From assembly GCA_009760885.1 (NCBI GenBank), contig CM019701.1, forward strand, positions 14,418,282 through 14,482,281: a stretch of DNA of 64,000 nt, written 5' to 3'. The stretch is from Achatina immaculata. Lineage: Eukaryota; Mollusca; Gastropoda; Stylommatophora; Achatinidae. The notes under the pieces are model-generated. The model was not told the DNA's origin, did not search any database, and saw only the letters and a list, made by a program, of their open reading frames with translations. Position numbers and translations under genes: made by a program. This document shows, piece after piece, positions 24,501-38,430 of this stretch; position 1 is the first letter of the stretch, and every line of letters starts with the position of its first letter.

Positions 24501-27500
24501 TCTGCTGTTTCAGAAAGAGGATTACAAATGCTCTCTTGATCCATCATTTGCTCCATGTGTATTATGCACTCTGTCCCATTACAGTGAATGCTTATTTTCA
24601 AATTCTCCTTCCAGGGCCAAAAATTGAAGCATGCTTTCCACTGATGCTTTAACTAAAGATGTTTTCCATGTTAATTCCCAGTCATTTAACATCCTTTGCA
24701 TGGTTTAAATTAATATTAATCTTTCATCTCTTCTACCTACATATCTCCCCTGTAATGGCCATCTCAGTGTAATTCCTGACAGAGTGATCTCAGCGCCCTC
24801 TAAACATGGTGACATAACTCTGCTAACACAATTGATGTCCATACATTACCATGATGATAACCACAAATCCAATGAGCAGGAACACCAAGACCAGTGAGTT
24901 GATAATGGACAGCCAATGTATCTGTGGAGAATTGTATTGTGAAGGTGTCACATAAAAAAAAACCACTAAAGAATGTTATGTGTTGCATCATGTTTTCTTA
25001 CTTAAACATCTAATTTGTGGAAAGGTAGTTTTTGGGGGTTTTTTTTGGCAGATGTTTAAAACATTTATTGTTTTAAATGCTTTCTAAATATAGCATGCCA
25101 AACAGATATGAAATACAGCGAACTTACCTAAAATAGCACAGAAAAGGTTCTTTTTAGGTGGGAATCTGAAGACATCCGTGCGAATAATCTTCCAGCCATT
25201 GTCATCTGAATCTAAATCATCTGTATCCTCTTCATCCTCAATGTTGTAGCGAGCAAAGTCGCTTTTGAGAACTCTAGTCTGGCGGAACAAGCAGGAAACA
25301 GAGGATAACAATCTTCTGAGTTTCCAAAATGGCTCTGCAAACTCCTACAGTTTTGAATTTTAATATGATCTACCCTCTAACACTCAATGAGTGACAAGAT
25401 TTGAACTTATGATGATAAGAAATTTCACATGCCCATCAGCTCCAATTTGCTCCTCTATAATCTTTAAACACAGTGAATAAATGTGATGCTATCATTAAAC
25501 AAATGCAATGTCAAGTAACATGTCATTTGGTCAAACGACACCGTCTATAAATTTTAACTTCTATTTGCTCTTCTTGTCTTAAAAACAATCGAGTCTCAAT
25601 TTTCCGACACTGCCAATGACAGGTTAACAACGCACTATTTCATCTCAACAGCCACAACATTCAGGCTACTCTTAGTTATGCCGCAAGCACATTCCAATGT
25701 TCATTCAAGCTGTCTACACTACTTCCAACACTCCCAGCACTGTTATTACACCACACTTCTAGTGCTGTCAGGAGTGCAATCATTCATCTTTGGAAAATTT
25801 TCTTCAAGAGAATGAAAAGAGAAAGAAAGTTGATGTTTGAGCTGAGAAATAACTTGAAGCATTGAAGTGGCTGGACTGTGGGGAGTCACTGAAGGATTCC
25901 TGAGGTGGCATTAGCCTGAACAGAAAAAAAAGAAGTGCGACCACTGCAAATGATGCCATGTTAATACAATGCTGCCAGTATCTCACTGTATATAAGGGAG
26001 GCACTGAAAGTGAAAACAAAAAAAAAATTCAAATGTTTATGAAAAACTGGTGTTTTCATTGAATAAACATTAGTTTTCCTACACATATTTCACATGTGAT
26101 GCCTACAATATATATTCTTCCACAATCCTTTTCCTTTGCAAATTTTAATATAACTGCTTGTTCACATCACAAGTCAGCATACCAATATAGTAAAAAAATC
26201 CACTTTCTGATGTACATAGTCTCCTTACAATCTCTTAACATCATTTCCATATTATCAAATGTTTTTGCTTATCTGGCCAGCCTCTGATCCCATTTAGGTC
26301 AGATAATTTGGGCACTCTTTTTTTTGTGTGTTTTCCAAGTCTTCTCATGCATTTTTGTCCTCTGCTTCATCTGCTGTTTCAGAAAGAGGATTACAAATGC
26401 TCTCTTGATCCATCATTTGCTCCATGTGTATTATGCACTCTGTCCCATTACAGTGAATGCTTATTTTCAAATTCTCCTTCCAGGGCCAAAAATTGAAGCA
26501 TGCTTTCCACTGATGCTTTAACTAAAGATGTTTTCCATGTTAATTCCCAGTCATTTAACATCCTTTGCATGGTTTAAATTAATATTAATCTTTCATCTCT
26601 TCTACCTACATATCTCCCCTGTAATGGCCATCTCAGTGTAATTCCTGACAGAGTGATCTCAGCGCCCTCTAAACATGGTGACATAACTCTGCTAACACAA
26701 TTGATGTCCATACATTACCATGATGATAACCACAAATCCAATGAGCAGGAACACCAAGACCAGTGAGTTGATAATGGACAGCCAATGTATCTGTGGAGAA
26801 TTGTATTGTGAAGGTGTCACATTACAAGTATCACTCTTACAGTACTTAAGAACTATACATAACTATTTCTTTTTAAATAGGAGGGCCTTTCAGACTTTGA
26901 CACAGCACTTTTTTTTTTTTTTTAATGTCTAAGCCTAAGTTTTGTTTATTAACCATTTATATGGTACTATTTACTCTATAGAAAAATATTTTGGCCAAAC
27001 ACCATAAGAAATAACATCTTATTAGCAGAAATGCAGATGAAACCACTGACAACAATTATTGAGGAAAGACGCTGGCGATGGTTGGGACATGTGCTTCGAA
27101 TGACTGACAACTCACTACCAAAAATAGCACTAAGATGGACACCACAGGGGAACAGAAGTAAGGGTAGACCAAATGAGACATGGAGAAGAACAACAGAGAG
27201 GATGTTGAGCAATAGAGGGCTCACCTGGGCAAGAGCAGAAAAAAAGGCAAAGGACAGGCATTTGTGGAAAACCCTTGCGGAAGCCCCATGTGCCCTGGGC
27301 ACTTAAGGTTCAGATATATATATATATTGCCTCACTTTGTGGAGGCAATTACCAGAGCAGGTAAACCATAGTTCACCAAGACTGTCCAATCTCTTTGGTG
27401 ATCTCAGAAAAAGGCTCTACAAGAGAAACTCTATGGTGATGTTGAAAACCTGAGATAAACACGTGGTAGTGGAGTCCAGACGCTGCAACATATCCTTCAA

Positions 27501-30500
27501 GAGTGCCCAAAACCATGCAGACCTGAGGCATGAGACATGGCCGGAGGACACAAGCTTGGGGGCTCCTATCAGGACCTGGAGAGGACTGTCAGCTTTACCA
27601 TGTTGACAGAGATGAGGATCTGATGTGACCAACAACCTCGAACAAAGAAGAAGAAGAAGGCATGTAAGCCACAGCCAGTCAAGACTCCATTTCATTTGTT
27701 CTGGTCATCTCGGACAAAGACTCGGCCTGATGAATGAGGGGAAATCACTGTGGCCCCCAAAGTGGTGGACTCTGTCCAGAAGCAGTGCACATTCTGTCAA
27801 AAGTGTGGTTGGTGGTACTTCCCAAAGTGGATGGGGGAAAGCTTCTTGCCGGGCCCCCCTACACCATGAGGGGGTTCATGTCTAACACATGAACATAAGA
27901 CTGACACATGTCAGTCAGGCTTTGTATGTATGATGAAATTATACATATAAAGCTAACAAAGGTTATTATACAGAAGGGCCGTGAAAACAGACTGGGCACA
28001 AGGAGCAGTTGAACTTTGGGTTCAAGATCTCATCCAGCATAATTGTGGGGCTTCTGATAAGATAATATATACAGATAGCTCAGTGACTCGGAGCATCAGA
28101 AGTGGTTGGGATTTTGTTGCCTACTGAAATGGAAGAGTAGTGGCACAGGGTTCGGGAGCCTTTAAAATCACCACTTCAAGCATGCGGATGGAAATTGAGG
28201 CTGTGTCGGCGGCAATGGAATGGTTAGTTGCTCATGATGTGGTTAATAGTTTCGTTCTGATGGATTCACAGAGTATGTTTCGTAAGACCGTGAAGAACTT
28301 GCTTCGAAAAGAATGGGTTCATCTGTTAAGCCAGTCAGCTGTGACAAGCCTAATGTGTCTTTACTTTCCAGGGCATGCGAGCATACATGGCAATGATGTG
28401 GCAGACAGACTTGCTGGACAGGCTAAAATAAATGGCAAACTGACAATGGACAAGGAGGACATTGTTAAGGCTGTACTGGACAGACTGGGAGAATGAGGAG
28501 CAGGAGTGGAAGAACAATGTAGCTGTGAAAAGACTGCTGGAGCTAGGCCAAACTAAAGGTGCTGACAGGAAACCCAAACTGTGTGGCAGAAAACACATCG
28601 TAAACAACCAACATTTGACAGGAACTATTAGCAAACAAACTCTTCGATGGATGCTGCGGCATGTGTTGGAGCATATATGGGGTTGTCCCGAATGCAGTGA
28701 AGCCAGAGTCTGAATTCTGACATTTTGTCACACAGGGTCACCTTCTATGTGCTGTGCTACACCATGCTTTGACCAGATTTTTGATTTGCTGGTCACCTGC
28801 TTTAACACAATTAAGGATAAACTCCCAAACACATTTACAGAATTCTAACCCGATATATTTAATCATAAACATTAAACCAGCTACAACCATAACTAAAACA
28901 TTTGTAAAATACAAGGTCTGACAATTAAGTAATAAGACTGTTTTATTATGGCCAAGACAAAAATGCCATCTATAAAGCTAAGCATGGAATCCAAAGAGGC
29001 AACCTTCATCTATGATCTGACAACTTTTCATCGCTGCCCAACACAAAACAAGCCGCCATTTTATTGACCTAGTTAGAGGTGCACTGTCACGTAATCAGCA
29101 TGGAGGAAAAAGCTAACATTAAATTCTGTTTAAAACTAGGAAAAAGTGCCATTGAGACAGTTGAATTGAAGCGACAAGTTTATGGGGATAATTGTTTATC
29201 TCATGCACAGATATTCAGGTGGTATTCATGATTCAAAAGTGATGTGGAAACAATTACAAATGCAACTAGACATGGACGCCCAATTTCTGTTTGTATTGAG
29301 GAACTCATTGCAAAAGTCAGAGAATGGATACAAGAAGATCGTTGTTTGACTGTGAGGATGATGGCAGATGAATTTGGTGTTAACCTGAGAGACCATTCAT
29401 AAAATTTTAGTGAAATATTTGGGCAAGAAAAAAGTTGCTTGCCAGTTTGTACTACATGTGTTGTCTGATGACAAAAACATCAGCATGTTGAGTACACAAA
29501 AAAAAAAAACAGTTGCTTGCCAGTTTGTACTACATGTGTTGTCTGATGACAAAAACATCAGCATGTTGAGTACACAAAAGACATCATCAAAACATGTCGC
29601 AGAAATAAACATTTCTTAAATCTGATTGTTGCAGAGGATGAAACATGGATTTTCTGCTATGATCCCACAACTAAACATCAAAGTGCTCAATGGAAGTGAT
29701 CATCATTACCTAAAGGAAAAAAATTTCACCTTCAAAAGTCGAAAGTGAAGACAATGTTGGTGTGCTTCTATGACAGCAAAGGAGTTATTCACAAAGAATT
29801 TAGTCCAGAGGGACAGACTGTCAATGCCAAAGTTTATTTAAGTATTTTGAAAAGCCTACTGAAAAGGATTCTCCGAGTCTGACCTGAGTATTCAACACCT
29901 GGCAGTTTTTTCCTTCTTCATGATAATGCACTGGCTCACTGGGTGGTAGTTGTACAGGAATTTTTGGCCCCAAAACAAACCCACCCTATTCCCCAGATTT
30001 GTCTCCCTGCAATTATTTTCTATTCCCAAAATTAAAGTTACCATGAAAGGACATTTCTTTGATGATACTGATGACATCCAAAGGGCTGTAACATTGATTT
30101 TAAGGGCCATACCAACAGAAGAACTGCAGAGGTCATTCCAGTGTTTGTTAGATTTATGCCACTGGCTGTATTAATGCACAAGGGGGTTACTTTGAATAAA
30201 ATACGGGTTATATCTTCAACTGTTGCTTTATTTTATTTTTTAATGTTATTAGTCTCATTACTTAATTGTCAGACCTTTATGAGACTGTTTAACAAAACTG
30301 TATTATTATTTTCTGAAAGAAAAGGAAGCATTTTTTTTAAAATGAATAATTTTTATGAAGAACAGGAATAAAATTTGAAAATTTTATGTAGAACAAGAAC
30401 AATTTCAGTTTACCTCCAAATTTTTTGGAAAGAAGGAATCGTCTCTGATTCGAGTTGCCCGCTGTTCATAACTCAACCTGTGGATAACAAAAGACAGTAC

Positions 30501-33500
30501 ATGGCAGCACAAAGTTGAGAGATCTCCTACAAAATTAAAAAGTAAAATAATTTCACTCGAAAACATAATGAATGAATAAACTATTAGACTACATATATTG
30601 CACATGAAAATATCAACAACCAAAGCACAGAATTGTCTGGGCTTCAAAAGAAGAGAAAATGCGACGAGGACTTGGAGACATATAAGATGATCATTTCAGT
30701 ATACCAAGGGGAAGGAATGACAAGACACAGGATTACGGTTAAAGATCAATACTCACAACTACACTCGACTCCATTCTTCTTCCTCTGTGTTCAGTTTCGT
30801 ATACTCAGCTTTCTAAACAGGGAGTCAGGCTGCCTCCACGAACCCTGCTGTCAGCTGGAGGTAGGCATAGGAACCCCAGAGTTTTCCCTTTTCCCTCCAT
30901 GCTCCTCTCTTGGGGCCTTACCTGGGCTCTGAGGTGTCTGTGGTGCAGGTCTGTATGTGTGTTCAGGGGTCTGCAGGTCTGTATGTGTGTTCAGGGGTCT
31001 GCAGGTCTGTATGTGTATTCGAGGGTCTGCAGGTCTGTATGTGTGTTCAGGGGTCTGCAGGTCTGTATGTGTGTTCAGGGGTCTGCAGGTCTGTATGTGT
31101 GTTCAGGGGTCTGCAGGCTATTTTGGCACATGCACTGATTACACTGGACAAGGAGTTTCTACTGATGTCTTCTGCATTTACAATGATAATGATGATGACA
31201 AATGCTATAATTAACTTTTCCAGTGCCTTTGGTCACTTTAGCGACATTTCCAGTTTTCCGATTTGTACGTATGGTCGATATATCGATGCTTGGTTTGTTT
31301 TATTAAAACAACCGGTGTAACATTTAGATTGTACATATTTTGTCCGTGTGACACTTTTCAAAATGGTGAAAGAGTGCTTAGTTACGAGTGATGCCGAGCG
31401 AGAAAAAAGGAAGAGAAACATCGAAAATTTTCAATTTTTAATGAAGCAGATAGAGGTATGGACATGACCCGTGACCACCCCACTGCTCTTGAATGTATCC
31501 CAAGTAGATCTAGACATATCAGATAACTGGAGAAGTAGTTAGGAGGTTATTTCAGACATTAACTTTGTGAGAATGCAACATAGAATCAGAATATGAGATG
31601 GACAAGTAGATCTAGACATCTCAGATGGTAAATAGTGCAGATCTAGACCTTGCCAATGGTAAGCTGGGCACAATCATTGTCTAAAAACATCACATTACTT
31701 TTTTTTTCCTAAAAACTCTGCATTTATGAAATCTTCATACATTTAGTTATATTTTGAAATATAATGAGTACACAGAAGTACATGGAAATACTGTTTTCCA
31801 TTCCATTTTACAACTATACCCCCTATACAGATCAGACCCGCGCTTTTTGTATGGCACTGATGGGAATGTCCGCGTTTTTTTTCCTGGGCACGGGAAGAGT
31901 TAATAGCACAAACTATCCACCACAGATATATAATCTGAAGAATCAAAGGGAAAAAACCTACCTACTGGTAACTGCTTCTTCTCTCTTCTCTGTAAGCTAC
32001 TGCTGGTCATATCATGAAGACACACTTAGATTCGTAATGACTATGACAAAATGTGGCTAATCAGTCTCACATGGGTACTTCAAAACTGATTTCAAAATAG
32101 GTAATTCTGTTTTGGTTATAGTACTAGCTCCCCTCATTCACTGTTGATCGCTGATGATAACAACTAAGCTTTCCTATACATTCTGTTTAGCACTCTTTCT
32201 CTTCTTTCCCAGATGTAGGTATTTCCCTTCAACTTTTCTGAGCCAATAACTCAAGATGAAGTCCAGCTGACACAATTACTAACAACAAAATTCTCTTAAG
32301 ACACTGAATTCACCACATTAACATCTCATTTACACAGTTCTAAACTGCAGCTGTGGACATCCCAGCTATTCTTTTGCCACCCCTGTAAGAATGTTGTTAC
32401 AAATGTATCTGTTTAGTCAAATTATTTCAAGCTAACTTTGCACTTAAACAAGCTTGCAAAATCTTTAAAATGAACACCTTTGCTATGGGTTTTCCCAGAA
32501 AATTTCAGCTTCCTATTTTTAGCTCTTATGAATATGGAACAAACTACGTGGGGAGCTGTGATTTCATTTTCAGTTTTTTTTTTTTTTTTAAAAACTATAC
32601 CAACAAATGACTGCAGGAAACAATTACCCTGAGAAACAATTATAAATTACATCTCCATAATAAATGATTGGTTTAGGTCTTACACTTTTTAAGTCAGTAG
32701 CTCCCAACTTTTTCTTAGCAAGACCCTAATCCACCAATGGTATGTGACCTGTGACCCTAGATCAGCTATAGTAGGTGATCTGTGACCCTAAACCAACAAC
32801 GTTAAATGACCCACAAAGCTATCTTAAACCCTCTTGATCCTATTTTACAACCTGAAGATGCAAACCACTGCTTTGGAGTGCAGAGATGACCGATTATACT
32901 CACTCAGTTTGTATCCACTTGACAGAGTATGTAAAGACGACCTCCAAAGGTGTGGGTGTTGCCTCTAATGAGATGGGCAACTGTTCCTTTGTTGTAACAT
33001 TGGCATAAATGATCTGCAACACAAAAGTATCGTGAATAGAAAAAAGGAAAAGCAGATACAAGTGCTTAACTCCAATGCCAGTATATGGAAGAATATTCGT
33101 TTTCTGAGCACTATGTCTTAACTCCAATGCCAGTATATGGAAGAATATTCGTTTTCTGAGCACTATGTCTTAATTCCAATGCCAGTATACGGAAGAATAT
33201 TCATTTTCTGAGCACTATGTCTTAATTCCAATGCTAGTATACGGAAGAATATTCATTTTCTGAGCACTATGTCTTAACTCCAATGCTAGTATACGGAAGA
33301 ATATTCATTTTCTGAGCACTATGTCTTAACTCCAATGCTAGTATACGGAAGAATATTCATTTTCTGAGCACTATGTCTTAACTCCAATGCTAATATACGG
33401 AAGAATATTCGTTTTCTGAGCACTATGTCATACAAAAATCCGCAGATGCATTTTCGGGAGTGAGGAAAACAAAAAAGCAGCAATTAAACAGGGCAGTAGA

Positions 33501-36500
33501 CAAACTCCAGTCACATAAAAAAGTGATGTTCCTGACTACAGGAGTTTGGATCAACTACTACTACTACTACTATTACTGAACTTCTGGTTCCAACATGGCG
33601 GACGGGCAAATGTGACCTTTGATGACTGAGCCTTTGTTTGTGCTAGTTTCATTGTGTTGTGAGTTGGGAGTCCAGTTTGGCACCCTAGCTACTGAGTTAA
33701 GTGCTCGGGGCATCACTGTGAGTTGTGACTTTCTTTGATGCATGGATTTCTCTGCTATTGATTGGTTGTTGATAAACATTAGTGACGCATTCCACTCTGT
33801 ACTTTGAAAGGCTGGTGCCATATAGCTGCTTAGAGCTGGCTGTCAGTGGTTCCCTACTAAGGACATTTGCGGAGATGTATGCATTCATCACACATGGATC
33901 ACTTTTTGTCATTGTGGCATGGTTCTTGCACATTCCAAGAGATGTCACTGGCACAGGCAGCAACAGAGCAATTATGGAATATTCTTGTTTGCTGTGATGC
34001 CGAAACCACAACGAACCTGAACAACTACTGGAAAATGCTAATGAGAATTCATGCACACAACTTTCACCACCTTTTCTTCCACGTACAAAGTTTCCATAAA
34101 CTATGTACCTCTGTATAAGTATTATCAAGTCCATTAACGGATTTTTTTTTTCGGAACTGACTGTCCAAATTGCAGGCATAATCATTCCTGTTAATATTAT
34201 TTCTATTAACAAAGTACCAAAATAAAAGTATTATCAACTTCATTAATAAAATTTTGGTAACGGATTGTTGAACTGCAGGCAAAATGAAGTTAACTGAGTG
34301 CCCCAAAAAACAGCCACAACGAATCTTATTAACAGTGTGTTTTCAAGGTCAAAATGTAAGTATTATCTATCAGGTCCATCAATAAAACTTTAGTTAACAG
34401 AGTGATGGAATCACAATCAATTCATTAATAAATTATTTTGGTAAATGAGTGTCAAAACAAATGTAAAATCAAGCCTATAAAGAAGGCTCACATTAAAAGT
34501 GTCAAAATACAGGGGATAATTCAATATACGAACAAAGTTTACACTAACAAAGTGCATAAACACAAGCATAATCAGGTCATTAACCCCTTTCATGTTACTT
34601 TAAAAAAATGAGGTCACTCTAATGGTGAATTATTTCCACAAAAAAAACAACACTGAGCAGAACGCACAACACTCATAAAGATGCAGTAAATACTTATTAC
34701 ACCAAAAAATAAAAATAACATTTCTTGACATAGACTTACGATGATGGCGAAAGTGGTGGAAATGATGATGATGGTTATGATGTCATAATGATGTTGAGAT
34801 GTAAAGGTGGTTGCACATGATAAAGATTATGCTCATGGTATCAGATTCCCTGCAAATCTGAATGCTGGCCTGAAATGTCGTCATTGACCATTCTCAGATC
34901 TCACAAATTCAGAAGCAATTTCAACAGTTTTAGCGTGCTGTCGTCATCAAAAACATCACTCTCACTTAAAGAATCTAAATTGTCTACTGTTCATACATGC
35001 AAAATCACTGGTACCATCGTGCAACAAGTCCTCATCATCTCCAAAATGAATGTATTTATTCCTACCAGCTATTATTCTCGAAGTGTGTAGCATTTAAAAA
35101 AAAACAAAAAAACATGGCTATATTCAGCTTTATCCACTTGTTGAATCTGCTGTTTCAGCAGCCTCCCATATCATCTTATAACTAGGTCAGCTACCGCTTG
35201 TAACAGAGAGAGAGAGCTCGGGAATAACAAGATCAAGAACATCTGTTTTTAACCGGAGACTTTAATTCTGGGAAAACACTGTAAGAGCAGCAAAGCAAGC
35301 ACGAGATAACTTGGAATGCTAGGGGGTTAACACAGCCTAACAGGGTTCAAAGAGCAAACTTAACAAGTCAAAATATACAATAATACTTTTAAAATAATCC
35401 AACCAAACCATATGCACATGTAACACACAGAAAAGCTACTTACATGGTTTCCATTATACTCTATATTAAAATGAAGGTGGGCCCACAGGTATATCTTGTG
35501 AGAATGAGGTAAGAAGCCACCTTCCTCCAGGTGACCAATGAATCCACGAATTGGAATGTCATCTAACGACCATACAAAAATTAGAAACAATGAAGTAACA
35601 AAACTTTAATTTTGAAAAGAAAAAAAATTTAGCACAAATGCCGTTATGAAAACAGGATGCTTTGGTTTGTTTCATAAACTATGGTACCCGGTGCTTGTAC
35701 TATTATACTTGAGAACAGTGGTGGTGACAATGATGATGATGACAGCAGTATGCCACGGTGTTCCTTGTTTCCTGGGATGCAGCTGACGCCCTTCTCGTCA
35801 GCTACAATGAGAGACTTACATGTCAGCTCCAACACAAGGTCACACTGACTCCCAGCACACTCACCAGACCACTGTGACCATGGCATGTTCCCAGGAAGCT
35901 TTTCAAAGATGACAGCTTTGGTCCTGGTCAGCTTTGGCAAGCTCCCAGCCACAATCTTCATCATCAAACACTTTCAAATGTCAACTTGGACAAATTTGAA
36001 GAATGCTGCCATTTGTCTTAGGCTGTTAAGACCACCATACAGCTTGTCATGGACTGGTACAGGTGATGGTAAAAAAGTAGTCTCCGTTCTTCAAATGAAA
36101 GGGAGTCCTGTAACAGGTACTGGGCTGTCATTCTGTCAGTATCACAGGTACATTCATCGCTTGTGCCTATCCTGAGCCTGTTAAACATGTTGTGTCTCAT
36201 CTGTTGTGGCATGTTCTGAGTAACCAGCCATAATGATAGGAGAAATAAGATTATAAATGAAAAATGAATGAATCAGTGAATCAGGAAGTAATAAGTAACA
36301 TTTAACATACTGTACTGCCTATAAACATTATAAAATGCGTACCAAACTAAAGAAGGGGAAAAAAAAGCCATTTTTACACAAACAACTCCAGCATACAAAC
36401 CTATGACAAATTCAAAATAGTAAAGATCCTCTATTGCATTACGAAGTAGCTCAATATCACTTTCTGTGTACTTGACCTTGCAAAGCTCTTTCTTTGTGAC

Positions 36501-38377
36501 CACGTCATCTACACACAAAAGGAAAAACATCGCCTGAACTTGCTGCACAATATAAACACATGATATACTTTTTTTTCTTTTACAACTGACAGTGAAAAAA
36601 ATATTTTAAAAATTTATCTAAATTTCAACATCCTGTCCAAGAGACAACATGACAACCTTTCATCTAAATAAAAAAAATATTTAGATGCTGCACTATATTT
36701 TTAAGATTATTAATGTATCTACAACAATAACATTCGTTTCCACAAATGTTTTCCTAAAACTCGTGATGGTCTCTCAAAAGCCAAGACCCCCCCCCCAATC
36801 AAGATACAAGCAAAAGACAATATTAAACCAAGTTGATGGTTTTACGTGCTTAGGCACCTTGCTAACATCAGATGAAGGATGTATCACTGAAGTAAAAAGC
36901 AAATTCCACAAGCCAAGACCCTCTTTCAAAAGTTAAAATACATATTTTGCAATAAGTCACTATCTATGAGAGTCAGGAAGAGAGTGCTATAGTGTTACAT
37001 ACAACCTATCCCGTTCTATGGACGCAAAGTAGGCCGGAATCAGCAGAAATGGGGTTCTTAAGGAGAATGCTGAAGGTATCATGGACAGTGAGAAAATCCA
37101 ATGAGGAAGTTCTGAAAGAGGCACAAGAAACTAGCAAAATTACAACGAAGATTGGAAAACGACAATCCAAATTTGTGGGGCATGTCTGGAAATGAGGCGA
37201 GACAGAGCACCTAATGGCAACAGGGAAGATCGATGGTAAAAGAGACAGAGGTAGACAGAGAGGAAAGATGTTCAACGTTTTGGCATCCTGGCACAGGAAA
37301 TGCTCAGTGACAAGCCTGTTGAGATGCACAAGGGAACAAGGGTTATGGAAGGACATGATCTCCTAAATCTACTGGCAGGGATCTTGAGAGAGAATGTTTT
37401 CTTATGTTTCTTAGAATGAAAACATTTCATTATGTCTAACTTTATACTAACATTTCATGACATACACATGACAAATTATCAGTGGGTTTTTTTTTTTGGA
37501 CTGGGCGGGGGTCTGAAACATGAAAATGTTTAGAAAACACTACCACACATTTGCTGGTCTATGATACAGCTTACTTTCATAAGCAATGTTGTACAAAGAC
37601 ACTATCATATCATCACATACCATACTTCTGTAGGTGATGTCATAAAAAGACACTTATCATATCATCACATGCCATACTTTTATAAGTGATGCCATACAAG
37701 GACACCATTATATCACCATAAAACTTACTTCTAAAAGTGATGTCATACGAGGACACTATCATATCAAAATAAAACTTACTTCTAAAAGTTATTTCATATG
37801 AGGACACTATCATACCACCATAAAACTTACTTCTAAAAGTGATGTCACATGAGGACACTATCATACCACCGTAAAACTTACTTCTAAAAGTGATGTCATA
37901 CGAGGACACTGCCATTCTGTCTCCATCCAGAACCTCTCCTAGAGTCAGGCTCTTGTGCTCAATCTTTTAACAGGGAAGAGAAAAAAAAAATCAAAGTACA
38001 ATAACATCTAACAAAGCAGGGACTGAAGAAATAGCAACTAAGAATAAGAAGACAAGAACTTCCAAGAAACAAGCTAAGAACAAATAAGACCACCTAACAA
38101 ACATGTAGAGACATAAAGTAAAGGTAAAACCCTTCTTTCCATGCCATTAGGGCATATTGAAAATATGGTGTTAGGCCTGTATTTCCCAAGACCTTCAGCA
38201 CATGCCTGGCCACATTTACCTTCTCAGATTTCTCTGGTAGCTATTTTTAGAGGTTGGGTGGATACTAGGGCCTTCTTTGGTGTGGTGGTACCAGAAAAAA
38301 AAAACAAAACCAAACTGCTGGGACTTGAACCTGGCACCACCTGATTAGTAGACCAAGCATCTAACCATTCAGCCAAC

Positions 38378-38430
<53 letters not shown>

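Larger units (their letters stand above)
22108..26817. repeat. Tandem duplication with an internal duplication (exons 8 and 9 of TM9SF1)
   Basis: 24950-26817 (about 1,868 bp) recurs at 22108-24949 (2,842 bp). The difference is a 973-bp block in the low copy that is itself duplicated (22571-23543 and 23544-24516), so that block occurs three times (third at 25411-26384). Identity is near complete, with differences mainly in A or T runs. Junctions show only short microhomology. Confidence 0.93.

Noticed and set aside
31363..31455. Short frame starting [12 protein letters not shown] and ending at a GTATGG donor-like site
   Set aside because: Looks like a first exon, but it is 31 codons inside a TM9SF1 intron on the other strand, with no partner exon or known family.
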